From assembly GCA_026225945.1 (NCBI GenBank), contig JAMJFZ010001133.1, positions 9,010,501 to 9,074,500 on the forward strand: 64,000 bases of DNA, written 5' to 3'. Of the stretch, positions 49,441 through 62,470 are shown piece by piece (positions within the stretch are counted from its first letter, which is position 1; every line of letters begins with the position of its first letter). Position numbers and translations under genes: made by a program. Under the pieces are notes generated by a model. It saw nothing but the letters and a program-made list of their open reading frames with translations, was not told where the DNA came from and searched no databases. Origin of the DNA: Cricetomys ansorgei (Eukaryota; Chordata; Mammalia; Rodentia; Nesomyidae).

Positions 49441-49711
49441 CAGTCTACTTGTGAAGTTTTGATGTAATTCAGCATCTGTATTCCTTTTGAACATTGCTGG
49501 CTGCTTTCCCTTACACTGGATGCAGGCTCAAGTCTGGAGCATTTTCTCATAAGCCCTATGATTGTCCCTCTTCGAGACACATCCTGTCCTTTGTCCCAGG
49601 GCTTAAGCTACACTGGGATTGCAGTTATTTCTTGATACAAAGAAGAACATAGACTGGGCCATATTGCCTTTTAAATTTTTTCTTTAAGACTCTTTCTGTA
49701 TTGTTTGATTT
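49441..49711. other. Intergenic, possibly more L1
   Basis: I cannot tell whether the L1 continues. No gene is seen. Confidence 0.4.
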
Positions 49712-49795
49712 TTTTTTTCTGCAGTACTGGGGCTCACACACCCAGAGCCTTGAGCGTACTAGGCTTTACCACTGGGCCCACACTGTAGCTCATGC
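49712..49795 (-). mobile_element. ID-type SINE
   Basis: The complement of the tRNA-Ala-like ID head: GTACTGGGGCTCACACACCC, AGAGCCTTGAGCGTACTAGG and CTTTACCACTGGGCC, preceded by a poly-T run. Confidence 0.65.
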
Positions 49796-50186
49796 ATTTC
49801 TTTAGACAAACTTAGCTTTTTCTTACATAGGGCCTTTTGCACACACTTTACTGATAACATCCCACAAGTAAGTGGAAAATGGTTTTGAAAATGTGACCTG
49901 ATTTTACTTTCACAAAGAATATTCTAGTCAAATACATTGAGTCTGAATGAGAAGAAAATGAGAGAGAATACCCTTGTCAAAGGTAACAAAACTTTTCCCA
50001 CGGGTGAAAATACAATGTTAGGTGAGAGCAGAAGCCAGAGATATATGGACGATGGAGGATGTTGCAAAGATGGACCACTGTTAGTTTACATGTAGAGAAC
50101 TGATGTCCTGAGATGGTTCAACATGTGCACATAATCAGTGAGACAAATTCAATCATTAAAATCATAAGCTTCAGTTTAAAGCAGTA

Positions 50187-50192
50187 TTTATT
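50187..50192 (-). terminator. Slc7a11: Candidate distal poly(A) signal AATAAA (Slc7a11)
   Basis: TTTATT on the plus strand reads AATAAA on the minus strand. Cleavage would fall near 50165-50175, with TG-rich sequence further downstream on the minus strand. A second AATAAA lies 50 bp upstream in the transcript (50238-50243). Below this point transposons and L1 sequence resume, which supports a transcript end here. Confidence 0.5.
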
Positions 50193-50237
50193 ATTTAAAA
50201 GAAAGCAACATACGTTTAGTATGTAAACTATCAAATA

Positions 50238-50243
50238 TTTATT
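50238..50243 (-). terminator. Slc7a11: Second candidate poly(A) signal AATAAA (Slc7a11)
   Basis: This is AATAAA on the minus strand within an AT-rich stretch, paired with the hexamer at 50187-50192. Which of the two is used cannot be decided from sequence. Confidence 0.35.
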
Positions 50244-53200
50244 CAAATGTCCACTTTAAGTATTTTCAAGTAAAAACACGTATAAAACAGATATACAAAG
50301 ATGGAAGCAGCCAGAAGCATAACAACTGGGCAGTTACACAAATACAGCTGCAATATAATTCAATGCAAATTGGAGGAGTGACATCATATTGCACTAAAAT
50401 GCATTCTGTACGAAAAGATGACCAAGAGGCATTCCCATCAGAAAGCACACTTATTTCACTGTGCTTTCCCACTTATGCAAAACAGCCCATAAATACCATG
50501 TAGCAAAGAGTTCAATACAGCAGAACTCTCCCCAGAGGGAAATCATTTAGCTGTAGAAGAACCTACTTTACTACACATATCACATGCTGGTACAACACTG
50601 GTGCCAAGGAATTCTAAGACACAACACGATGCACAAATGACAGCTCCTCTGCACTGCTCACAACGCACCCTTCAGAATCTTTGAAGAAAAGCCATCTTGC
50701 CTGCTAAGTATTCACCACATAAGGTAAGACATTGTGTGAAGTTTGTGAAAAACATATCCATCACCCTCACCAAGGTTCATTGTCACGGTGCCAGAGTAAA
50801 GAACAGTGCGAGAGAGGACTGCAGAGAACACAGGACACCATTCTGTCTCAGCAGCTTGCTTCTACTTCTGTACTGAGATCATCAGAAAAAAGCTACTATG
50901 CTCCTGCAATGTGCAGAATGATCTGAGGTCATGGCAAATACAGTCTACATACAACACAGGGCTTACCATGTTTGCAAATTATAACTGGAGCACAGATAAA
51001 AGGATAGTTTTCAACACAGCCCTAAGGGTAACCTGACTACCAGTGGGTTAAAGTGATCATGCCAGAATAAGTTATGATTTTTGGAGAAGAATGAAAGGAA
51101 AGTTAAATGCATATATCTATAGTGCCTAATATGTTAATATGAACATACCAACACACATATGAGCCTTTCTACTCCTTGACCAAAGAATAAAAATATTTGC
51201 TATGTCAAATATTTAGATAAAATATACAAACTCACATTTTAATAAAGTAAATCCAGATATACTAAAACAAAGAGCCATGCAGGATGTCTGAATTGACAGA
51301 CTTCTGAATTAATAACTAAATCCTTCCTTCCCCAGTGCATGACTACCATGTAAGTCTTGCTACAAAAAGAACTACACTCTATGAAATTCAGGGTTGAAGT
51401 CTTATCAGAGAGGGAAGACCAATTAAGTTCTCCAGACATCCAACACAAGAAGCCAGTTGTTGTGCGTTCTCTGGAATGTGCTTAGTATAAAACCACAGGC
51501 ATCCAGTACAGCATTAGTTAAGACAAAACTATATATTTTTATCCTGTTTGGCACAGGTGGAAAACGTATATGATGCTTATGCCTGCAAAATTTCTGCACG
51601 TTGAAAACTACCACTGACTCTCATTACCATTGTGCTGAAAGCTAAGGAAAGAAATAGAAATTTGGGGCTAATGTCTTCATTCAAAATATACAATACGAGC
51701 TTTTAAAATCAAGTATATTGATTCTAGAATCAAGCTACTGATTCTAGGAACTTCCTAAGAGTGAAACTCTCTGAACATGGATAATATCAAGAAGAACTGA
51801 GTTAAAAAAATTTAGTTACATTTTTTATAGCAGCAGTAATGAAATTCTCAGAGAAAACAGTTAGCTAACAGGTTTCTCCAGAAGATTGTCAGGTTACTCA
51901 GAATCATAAGAGAATTCCGGTGGTTCATGAAATAATCAGTGTCATGTATCTACATAGATATACGTAAATACAGGTACAATGATGCAGAATTTTTTGCTTT
52001 CGGGGTAATAAAAAGTGCTATTGACTAGTATCTGAAATAATTAGAATGCAAAGTAACTATATGTAAGTAATTTCTCCTGTTATAACCATTCATTCATTGC
52101 AAATAATGTGGTTTTTTTTATTTCTTCAAAGTATTTTTCTACTTTAAAATATTTGATTATATTATTTTAGTAAGTAGTATGATGGAGAAATTCTAGGGAA
52201 AGCTTAATTTCTAAATTCTTTGAAACAAGAGACTTCAAACCTAAGACCAGGGACCCACAACATTTTGTTTCCTGGTGGGATGTGACAGTAGTTCTGGGTC
52301 TGCACTTATTAAGGTTCCTTAGTAAGAATATGTGAGGTCAACCTTCGCGAAGCACATTCTAGTCAGACCATGCACAACCCACTTACGGCTATAACATCCA
52401 AAGATCTAACATGTTTCCACAGGATGCTGTGGAAAGTACCATCACATGAAGTGCTCAAAATACAATTACTGCTGCAAAAGAGGTAACTGAACATTAGTCC
52501 TCTCTTTCTACCCTTAGCCTTCAACACCGCCTTTAGTGGCAGTGGGAACAAGGACACAGCAAGCAGGTTATCTAATCAATAATTATTTGTTTTCAGAATC
52601 AGTAGTGTATAGGCCAAGGTGGGGGAGTATGTTCACTTTTGAATTGCTGCATCCATCAATGTGGCTCTCAAATGCCTAATGAGTTGCTGTTTCCTTGAAA
52701 ATATTGTCTATAAAACTGTGTTGGCAGTTGTTGATACTATAAAAGTACCTTTGGTTCAAACCAGCTGAAATATGTTGCGGACAGCCATTTGGATGCTGTA
52801 ACCATTCTCTGTATTTAAAGCCATTTGGAAATAAGGAAGAGAAGGGAGGACCCCAAGAAAATAAGTGGGAGTGGAGGGTTTTTCACTGAGAAATTCTTGG
52901 GAAGTGAGTCTTTCTATAGTTACCATCTTGAAGGCATAGCATGAAAAAAATGAAATACAGTGAACTGCTACTTTATGAAAAGGAAACGGAAATGGTCAAA
53001 AACAAAAAGAAAAAAAGTAACAGTATTGTCATGAGTTGGTAAGGAAAGACAGGGTCTCAATAAAGAAACCAGTGAACTTTCTAGGACCCATAACTCATGC
53101 TTTTGCACCAGTATGTAACATAAAAACAGATAAAGCATTTAATTTTTGGGTACCAAATAATTTGAAAATTCAATAAAATAGAGGATTTCCCGTAAAAATT

Positions 53201-53871
53201 GGCTGTTAAATCACCTATTTTGAAGTACAATGTTATCAGTGGCCTTCCTACAGGTCACATTTACAGCTATTAAACATATTGAGATAGACTTTTGAAATAC
53301 TGTTTATAGGAAAATTTAGCTAAACTCCATATGCAGGCAATAATTCTTTTATCCATATATAATGTAAACAGAAGCTATGCAAATGAATCATTATCTTCTG
53401 TAATTTATATCCTCTATGAGTTTCTTGCCATTACACAATGCCATGACTTAATTCCTGGCTTGAATGATTAGGGACATAAAGTATTACCTTGCACTATATC
53501 AACACCGACACATAGCACATTATGAAGCAAATAATATTCAAATAAAGTATGTTTCTCGAGTCATTTTCATTGTAATCTCAAACCTATTTCTCTCCAAAAT
53601 AAGAAAAAGAACTACAAATAAAACCTCATTCATTGCTTTTCAATTATTCACAACACAACACAACTGAAACCATTGTTTTCTGTGTCACATATACCTTATG
53701 AGAAAGCCACTAATAGTTTCTTACATGTACATTTCAATTAATACAGCATTTAAATATTTAAAATGTTTTACAAATATTCTATGCTTACTTTTAATGGGAA
53801 CTCTATCTTGATTGTAAAGAAAATGTAGATATCACAGTGTCCAAAGTATATTCAATTTTCCTAGTCTTTAA

Positions 53872-53881
53872 AAAATTTATT

Positions 53882-53925
<44 letters not shown>

Positions 53926-54101
53926 TGTTGTCTGCATGTATGTGAATACACCATGTGCATGCCTTGTGCACATGGAGGCCAGAAGAAGGCATTGGTTCCC
54001 TGGAACTTAGTTATCCACGGTTGTGATAATGACTAGGAATGGAACTCAAGTCCCTTCGAGAATAATAAGTGCTCTTAGAAGCTGAGCCATCTCTCCAGCT
54101 C
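53872..54101 (-). mobile_element. B3-type SINE within the putative 3' UTR
   Basis: Ends on plus with AAGCTGAGCCATCTCTCCAG. Internal CATGGAGGCCAGAAGAAGGC and a (GT)n tract at 53889-53922. It lies in sense orientation with Slc7a11. Confidence 0.85.
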
Positions 54102-56435
54102 CAATTCCTGGTCTTTAAAAAGCTACAATCTTCCCAAAGCAGTGCTAGGTACATGACCTTGATAGAAGCTTGGGTGCTTGGGAGGCACCGAAGCTCCTGC
54201 CTATTTAGCTTCTCAAGATACTCATTTACATCCAACAGACAAGCTTTGAAATTTCTCTGACTTTGTTGTGAAGGAACCTTGGTTACTTTAACCGCAGGCT
54301 CCCTCCACTTCCTGATACCCTGACTGAGTTGTCTTTTCACACCCCGGTGAAAAGACATCAGCAAAAGTGAGGGATGCTTACTTTCTTAGCATCCTAATCA
54401 CCTGTAGATTGAGATAAAACAGTGAGTTTGCCAAAGACTGATCCCAGCTTATGAAGACTTCTGTTATATAACCGTCCTCATGGTAACCATCTGCTGCTTT
54501 TCAAATGGCAATTGAGAAAACAATTTAAACAGACATATAAAGCGATCTGAAAAACAAGTTGCTTCTATATTCATACTTTAGTATTATAGAAATTGTAAAG
54601 TACTGGGAACGTAACCCAGTCGGCTGTCCTGACCCTGTGCCTCCAGGGTTGGGGAAGGATCATGCACAGATTGTAGGTATACATTCATGATCTTACAAGT
54701 GGAACTGGACCCAGTCATGTTTGCTAGGACAAATGTTCAATCTCCTCAAGAGAAAAAAGAGCAGGTCCTGCTGCTAGCTAAGCAGACCCACCATTTATAA
54801 GAGCCATTTGAATCCAAAGGAGGAAATCTAATGCAGCATGAGAATGTGAAAAATGGAAATATCTGTAATTGTGTAAGGAGAATAAAATTGCACCTAAGTT
54901 TTGAAAATCTTTACTAGATTCTTTAAAATGTGCATGCTGGAGGTTTTGTATATTAAAGAAAAAAATCTTTGAAAATATTTCTTAAACTGGGCTGCATTTA
55001 GCTTTGTGTTATAGTAATCAAATCACATTTTCATATAAATAGTCAAATATATACACAAACACAAACATTAAAACACGTAATTGCAGGTGTATATTTATAC
55101 GTAAATCTAAAATACGAGGAAAAATTACTTTGTATAAAAACACATTACAAGTGTAGAGGAGTATTTCTGGATAAAAATATGCTTTACATGATACCACTAA
55201 AAAATATGAACATGACTTTCATTATTAAGAAATGCTGTGTCCTCTTATGGAATAACCTCAAAATAAACAGAAATGCAACTTCATTGACAGTGTTTAAAAA
55301 AATACTGATTTTTTTGCTTGGTTAAAATGGTATCATAATGGCATTATAAATTTATCAATACAAAAACTATCTTTGAAAAGAGAGGAAGGGATGATAAAAT
55401 GTGTCCTGACCAGCTTGCACAAGGAAAGGTGAGCAGATGACACAACCAGACCAAGCATCTGAGGAGCATATTAGCTTCAGGAAGAACTGAGAACCACAGG
55501 ATCCTCTCATGGCTTCACTCTACCTTATAAGGAAGACGAATAAGCTGCCTTGTTAAATCTTATGGGTCTAGTGTAAAAATAACAATATAAGAGATATGCA
55601 CCTCTAGCAACAGCTGCTAGAGATAGATGTCAACAAATGAATACTATATTGGTTCCAGAGAATAGACATAAGGTTTTGAAAAGCTCATGTTAGTAGAAAC
55701 AGAAGGAATTGTTATTAATTCCCTTAGGGAAACAAACACTTGGTTTGGCCTTTAAAAAAAAAAAAGGCAACTTTGGGTAGATATGAAATGTTATTGAGCT
55801 TTAAAAAGCTGAATTGGTGAATTGTTCTAAATTAAAATCATCATTTGTACTTTGGGCAATTATCTACAAATTCAATAATTTTATTGATTAGGATAAAATT
55901 TTAAAACATCTTATTTTTAAGTGGTCAGAAAGAAGTGAAAATTACTGTGGCCATGCTGAGCATTTAATCTTTGAATGTCAGAAATAAGAGTTTTTTAAAT
56001 CCCGTCACTTCATTAATCCCATTTGAAAATTTCCCAGAGTTTTCTAACTGTGACCTAATGGGACCTAGTTGAACACACAGTACTGAAGACTCTCCTTCCA
56101 ACAGGTTTGTTTGCAATTACTTCTTTTGCAAGTAGAAATATAACTAATGTGAGGAAATAGTCAAGAGTCTGGATTTAGACATAGAAATTTTTTTTAAACC
56201 TGTGCTTTTCCTAATTGATCCAGGTAGTTTTATCTAGAGACATATTTTAACAGAACTGTAAAGGGAATGCACATACTGTCAAAAATCATCACAATATAAA
56301 AATAGCCACAAAGTAAAAAGTGATCAGAATTACTAACACTGCATATAAATTTGACTTTAGAGATCAAGCCTGATATTTGGAGTTTTATAGGCAATTTCTC
56401 CCATACTAATGTTGGACTGTGATGATTAAAACACT

Positions 56436-56441
56436 TTTATT
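56436..56441 (-). terminator. Slc7a11: Possible proximal poly(A) signal (Slc7a11)
   Basis: AATAAA on the minus strand about 950 bases after the stop codon, with another at 56613-56618. Use of either would give a much shorter 3' UTR lacking the B3 SINE. The hexamer alone is weak evidence in AT-rich DNA. Confidence 0.25.
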
Positions 56442-56703
56442 CATCAAGGAGTAAATTACCAAAGAGATGGTTCATCAAAAAATGTCATACCAAACTGCAC
56501 ACATTTTCCAGAAGAAACAAACCAGTAGGAAAACAAAATGGCATTATAAATGCCAAATTTCCTGATAATGAGTTAAACATATTTAAACTAACAAATTCTC
56601 AGTGATTATTTTTTTATTCAAGCAGGGTTCCTAGGATTGCCTCATAAATAATAGCCCCTAGAAATGCTTCTTTAATGCATTCAAGAAAATTATGTGGATA
56701 TGT

Positions 56704-56810
56704 GTATGTGGATAAAGCTCAATGGTACAGTGATTGCCTGGCTTTTGCAAAGCCCTGAGTTCAACCCCCAGCTACACACATAAACCACACACACACACAC
56801 ACACACACAC
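56704..56810 (+). mobile_element. ID-type SINE with (CA)n tail
   Basis: GGATAAAGCTCAATGGTACA, GTGATTGCCTGGCTTTTGCA and AAGCCCTGAGTTCAACCCCC follow the ID consensus. The tail is (CA)n at 56786-56810. It is antisense to Slc7a11. Confidence 0.8.
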
Positions 56811-57386
56811 CATACTCCTCCAACTTTTGTTCTGATGCTCTGAGTATAAACCATTGAAAGATAAGTGACAGCCATATTGGCCACTAAGGGAAAACAATCT
56901 AAGGTCAATGTAAAATAAAGTGATTTCTGGCCCCGTTGCCATAATAGTGACATTTTTTTTTTCTCAGAAAAATAGAAAACATGTTTCACAGTATAGATGT
57001 CCCCAGTAGGTAAAGCTATGTTTACAGACCCAATATATACAGCAAACACTTTGGTCTTCTACTTGAAGATTCTCAGACATGATAAGGAACTAGAGAATGA
57101 TATCGCAGTTGTCAACCCTTAGTCTTTTCCCCTCACCTCACCTCAACAGGTACACACCAGACTGTAGAACCGTGAGCTTGCATCACCGTTCGACTTGCAT
57201 CTTAGCTTGCTACAGATACCTAGAATTGGCAATAAATTGCTCAGAAATTAGTTTGAATATACTACAGTCTATGAATAGAAATAACTGATTCTTTTAGTCC
57301 ATCACCAAATTTGTGTTTTCTTAAAATAAAGATCCGTTTCTGTATCTCAGTTCTGGGCAGATGGCCAAGATTCTGATGCATTAAGT

Positions 57387-57451
57387 TCATAATTCTTTAG
57401 GGTCTTCTGGTACAACTTCTAGTATTATCTGTAATGTTCTGGTTATTCTGT
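57387..57451 (-). CDS. Slc7a11: Slc7a11 last coding exon with stop codon
   Basis: This 65 bp coding part of the terminal exon completes the Asp codon split by the phase-1 intron. It encodes DRITRTLQIILEVVPEDPKEL, read here in two parts: DRITRTLQII then LEVVPEDPKEL, followed by TGA at 57389-57387. The acceptor has a pyrimidine-rich tract ending TTTGTAG. In the protein this is the cytosolic C-terminal tail after TM12. It is amphipathic with an acidic end, as in other mammalian xCT proteins. The residue just before KEL is proline. My memory of mouse xCT has serine there, which would argue against house mouse, but I cannot verify this. Joining this exon to 62915-63092 keeps the frame open, which makes the two-exon assignment very strong. 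Confidence 0.95.
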
Positions 57452-57904
57452 CTACAAAGAAATAAGGAGAGATTAAAATGCATGAAAATCAGAATGGCAT
57501 AAAAATAGCAAAATGTGAATTATTTGGGGATGAATACTGAGAGTGCACAGCCACCTTCTTTGTAGCGCACTTTCAAGAATTATTTACTTCATTATAATCC
57601 TATCATGCTCAATTAATTTACTTGTCACTGCTACAACTTCCCATGATGCTTTCTCAGGAAGAATATATTAATATTTTGCATTCAAAAAGAACATTTATTT
57701 ATGAACCAGGAGGCTGAAAATATTTTGAGGCAATGGGACCAAGATATAAATAAATGTTTACAAATATGTTCCATGTTTAGCTCAAAATGAGTTTGTTCTT
57801 TTTTCACAAAGGAGATGAAAACCAATTTCTCAGGACAGTCAGGAGAATAATATCATTTCCAGAGTCTAATTTGTAGTATTGTTGAAAAAATTACTTGATT
57901 TACC

Positions 57905-57985
57905 AAGGCCTCGTCTGTCTCATGAATAGAACAAGAAAATTGGACTAAATGGGTCATTAAGGTTTGGCCCTTAGACCAGTAACAT
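57905..57985. mobile_element. MIR3-like fragment
   Basis: CTCGTCTGTCTCATGAATAG then AAAATTGGACTAAATGGGTC resembles the mammalian MIR3 core. Short and diverged. Confidence 0.4.
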
Positions 57986-58422
57986 GAAGCATCCTCCACA
58001 ATTCCAATTTTGCTTCAAGTCCAATCTTTAGTCTCCTAATTTAGAAGCAGAAGGTTTAACCCAGCAAAAGGTATCTCCAACCAACACTAAGATATAAGAA
58101 CCCCTGGGTTATATTATTGCTAAGGACACTTTTTATCTACAGTCCTAGAGCGCTGAGCTCTGGCATGATGGTCTCAGGGTTATTCTTGTTTGTTCATCGT
58201 CACCATTCCCTGTAGAATGTCTTCAAACATATCCCGATCTTAGAAAACCCTACGATCATCCATCCTCTTAAAGATTGCAGACCCAAATCATCTCTCTTCC
58301 AGACAGTCTTTCTCTTCTCTGGTGACTCATTATTCTAACAGACCTTTGTAAACAGCATTTAATTACATTTAAGAGGCTATTTTCATCCTTTGCTCTCTGA
58401 TCACTGTGCTTCCAACGTTAAA

Positions 58423-58670
58423 TGGCCCTCACAGGCTCATGTATTTGAATACTTGGTGCCCATCTGTTGGTATTGTTTAGGAAGGCTGTGGGAGGTTTAG
58501 GGATGGAACCCCCTGAGAGTGGGGGTTAACACGGACAGGCTTGAAGACTTTATAACCCAGCCTTACTTCCTATGAGGTCTCTGCTTGGTTTCTATTTCCT
58601 CACTGCAGACAATACTACCAGTCACTCACAAAACTCCTACAGCCATGCCTTTTATCCCTGAGCACATTAT
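58423..58670 (+). mobile_element. Rodent interspersed repeat
   Basis: TGGCCCTCACAGGCTCATGT, ATTTGAATACTTGGTGCCC and TGTTTAGGAAGGCTGTGGG match a common rodent repeat that I recognise but cannot name with certainty. Confidence 0.55.
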
Positions 58671-61600
58671 TCTTTTTTTTGTCCTATGTTTATTGGAAAG
58701 GTTCTTATGTGTAGTCCTATCAAATGATAAAGCTTACATATTTCCTTAAAAAATTGTATTTTGTAACAATCTACTCTCCTCTGCAAACAACAATCAACTG
58801 TATTATTTGGGAAAAAAGGGACATGGCATAATTATCCTATGAAAACAGGCTTGGGAAAGCTGTCTATCAAGAGTGTAGGAAAGGCGGCTTCTATATGCAG
58901 ACGAGGAGCCAAGCCATCTGATAGTAGGCTACAAAATAAAAGAAAAACAAGAGTTGTAAGGAAAAGCAACGGGGTTAAGGAAACATGGCCTCGAGTCCAG
59001 GTTTCAAAGGCGAATCTGTGTGACCCCCTAAGCTAATCAATGCATTCTTGTCTTCTCACTCAGCCTTGGTCCTCCACTCCTGGCATCAAAGCCTTTTCCT
59101 AGTGTTTTCCCATAATGTGGGTACCCAAATCATTGCCTTCTTAGATCCCTTGCTCTCTGGTGTGGGAGCTCTGCATCAACTCCAAACACACCGAAGCAAC
59201 TGGATGCCCCCGTTTGCGTGTGTCTTTCTGAAATCACCATTTGGATTTTCGTTTTGGCAGAGCAAGACAGAGAGACCCCAAGTATATGGTTCTTCCTACC
59301 CTGCCCTGTTGACATTCTCCCCTGGAGTTGTCAAAGCTCTCCCTTAGGGGCTGCAGTAGTGGCATAACTTTTATTATGAGGTAGCGTTCAGCAAGAGATT
59401 GGCCTTGGCCTTAAGTACTCACTGGTTTCCCAACTTTCCTTTCTAGGACATCCTACAACAGTGGGGCTGGCATGGGTGTTTAAGAGAGCCAAAGAAGCTT
59501 CTAGAAACACTGAAGAGCATGTTACTTTGAAGGGATGTATATCTTATCCACCATCACAATAAGATTAGTGGCTGTACAATAACAAAACCATATTACTCCC
59601 TCCTTAAATAAAGGTGGGCTGATGACCTACAGTTGGAGATTTCCATAGTTATAACCTTCAGAACTTTACAGCAATGCAGTGATTTCAGTTTTACTTTTCA
59701 CATTCCCTTGGTATTCTTGAAGTAAACTGGTACAACTGACTTTGCAAAATCTCACTCATCTTATCACACCTGGTATCCACAGGGAGCAACAGCCAAGACT
59801 GAGTGAGTTTGGGAAGCAGTACAAGGACACCCTGCCCCAGGAATTATATTAAAAACAATGTTTTCTTTTAAAAAAGCATTTTGAAATGCTTTCATATCCG
59901 TGATATTTATTCAATGGAATGTCTTCTGAGCCCCTAACAGTCAAACTTAATGAATTGAAACGGGACACTAATCCTCAGGAAATGCCTGCAAATGCATTAA
60001 CCACCTTTCAGTGGCCTCTCCCAAATGAAGCTATCTTGACACACTTAGGGCAACATATGCTTTTAGGTTCTGGAGTTGTGAGCTTCCTGTAAACAAAGAT
60101 GGATTATAGGTATTCTGCTCATGTCGGCCAGAATGGTTTTTACAAAGATTTTGTTTAAATATGGCTGCCTCCGTATCTCTACCTAAGCAAGAGGGACCCA
60201 CTGCTAGTCAACCTACTGGCTCTCAGCCGGAATGGGTGGGACTGATAACTAGAGGCTGCCAAGTTCAACAGCCTAGGCATCCTGGGTCTAGTACTTCTGT
60301 GTATTCATACACATCAAGGTGGAAGCTGCCCCCTTTTTTCCTCCTGTGAGAAGCTTTCCTGTCTGTAAATAAATAAATGATAGAAATGACCACTCAGAAG
60401 AATTAACTGCCCTGTTACAGATGGAGGAGAAAACTTTCTGCATATTTGCCTACCCCCTTAAAAGAGTGCTTTGTCTTCTAGCCCTTGAAATGCTATCACA
60501 TAAAAAGTGGTTCAATACTGGCATCCTGTGGCCAGAGATATTCATCAAATCTCTAGAAATCTCACATCCTTGGGCTAGGAGCACTCCTTGCCTGTCTGTG
60601 CCAACTAGCCTTGCACCAATTTCTGAACGATGTCTAGTTACAACTTCTGGAAATAGTCTAGGCAAGGTGCATTTTGTTAGACTGTCACATTTTCCCAGGG
60701 TTAATCCATTCACATATATTAAGATTAAAGGGAAAAAAAAATAACATAAAAACTGGAGAGTTTTACCAAGCACAACAAGATGACCTTAAACTACTGAACA
60801 AACTGATCCAAGCAAGACTGTCCTGCCTCCAAGCTCATGTGGAGTTTTCTCTCTAACAGAAAGTGTGTCTTTGGGGGAAGGGTCGGGTACTGCTGCAGGA
60901 CTCTCTTGTTTCAGCTGTGTTTTGTTTTGGCCAAAGGCTAAGAAAATACTTGCTACTGCAGCAATAAATATTATGAATTTTCTTTATTTTACTACAAGAA
61001 CGCTGCCTAAGAGGACAATCAAACAGAATTATAGAGGATTGTTGTTTTCCCCCACTCCCTTTCAAAACGTCTATAAAGATAAAGCGTTGCAATGATCACA
61101 GTTTAAAGCGGAATGGCTGTGTCCCTGGTAAGATGTAACAGCTTCCTGGAGAACCAAACAGCCATCCCGGGTCCCTTCACTGAAGTTCATTGCAGAAATG
61201 ACTGGTACTAAATTCAGCGGCCTTGGAGATGTTCAAAGCATCGTTGGAAGCAGGGAAAAAAAAATAGCAAAAACTCCAAAAGCAAAGAAGGGCAACAAAG
61301 AAAGATCACGCATGAAAATGCTTGATATGAACGGGCAGCATGCTTTGGGCATACCCGTGTTAGTGAGAGGAGAGACGGTCCAGAGCCAGTTGACTGCACG
61401 AGGAAGAAATGAGCGCCTTCTGGGCGGGACAAAATGATGAGCTTGCTCCTTTCTTCACTCCACACTTCCTCTCTGCTGGCTCTTTCTTCTAGGCAGTGGG
61501 CTTTCCGCCTTGCTCAAGGTCTCTCAACTGTCTGTGTACCTCCGTCTAAGGGATAACTCCTAACTCAGCCCTAAACTATAGCAAGAAGTCAAGTACCACT

Positions 61601-62021
61601 AATCGTAACTCATTTAACAAAATTTATTCTCCTTTCAGAAGATCTATACTCAGTTTCTCCAATAGGGAAAACCTAAATAAATATACTCTATAGAAAAATA
61701 AATACAGCTTTGTAGGATATAGAAGCTACAGGCTCAGTTAATCAGCATATTTCTGTTAGCCTTGGAATCCTAATTTTCTTAGCAACATTTCTTCCAGGTA
61801 TAGTGTTGCTAGATAGAGAGAAAAATCCAAGTAGAAATAGTGGTAGAATATCTGAAGATGTCAAATACCAATTGAGAGCTAATAAAGAGTCGTGGTAAAA
61901 CTGTTTTAAATGGCTGGTTTCTAAATTAGTTCTTGGAATATATTAGAAATTCAACACATAGATCTTTTGGCTGTTGTTTTATACCAACACTCACATTACT
62001 TACTGAAAACTTTCCCATAGA

Positions 62022-62470
62022 CTTTCAATTATTTTGTTTGAGAATTTCATGCATCAGTACTGTATTTATATTATTTCTACCCTTCCTCTTCAACCACCAA
62101 TTCTTATCATGTCGTGTGTATGTGTGTGTCTGTGTGTGTGTGTAACATACCATTTAGTATTGTATGTTTGTATATGTATATGTATATCCGGCTGACCACC
62201 TGGGATTGTATAACCTATCAGGAGGCCTTAGGAGAAGGTCTTAGGAGAAGACCGACTCTCTCTCATCTGCCCTTGAGTGCCTGTAGCTCTTCATTTAGGA
62301 AGGAGGCCTTGTGAGATTTCCTCTATCTCCTTGGCATATAACCTTGTGTTGTCATTGTGTAGGTCTTATTTAGGTGACCACATTGTTGAGATTTCATGGG
62401 TATAGAGCTACAAGATCCTTGGATTTTTGCTGAGCCCTGGTGTCCTTTCCTGGGCGGGGAGACAGAATCT
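62022..62470 (-). mobile_element. Rodent L1 3' UTR fragment
   Basis: TTTGTTTGAGAATTTCATGC, a (GT)n stretch 62115-62141, ATAACCTATCAGGAGGCC and TGTAGCTCTTCATTTAGGAA follow an old rodent L1 3' UTR on the minus strand, within the Slc7a11 intron in sense orientation. Confidence 0.55.

Larger units (their letters stand above)
50168..57386 (-). other. Slc7a11: Probable Slc7a11 3' untranslated region
   Basis: This ~7.2 kb lies between the stop codon and the paired AATAAA signals near 50.19-50.24 kb. It is AT-rich and has no coding potential. It is much poorer in transposons than the DNA on either side: I find only a B3 SINE (53.87-54.10 kb) and an ID element (56.70-56.81 kb). A very long 3' UTR is known for human SLC7A11, so a 7 kb tail is plausible. 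The extent is inferred from repeat poverty and polyadenylation hexamers. Shorter isoforms ending at proximal hexamers are possible. Confidence 0.55.

Noticed and set aside
54011..54364. 117-codon minus-strand ORF inside the putative 3' UTR
   Set aside because: Its C-terminal part runs through the B3 SINE. No domain is seen and it lies downstream of the Slc7a11 stop.
60421..60773. 107-codon ORFs on both strands in the last Slc7a11 intron
   Set aside because: Antiparallel ORFs of equal length with no recognisable family. Most likely chance.
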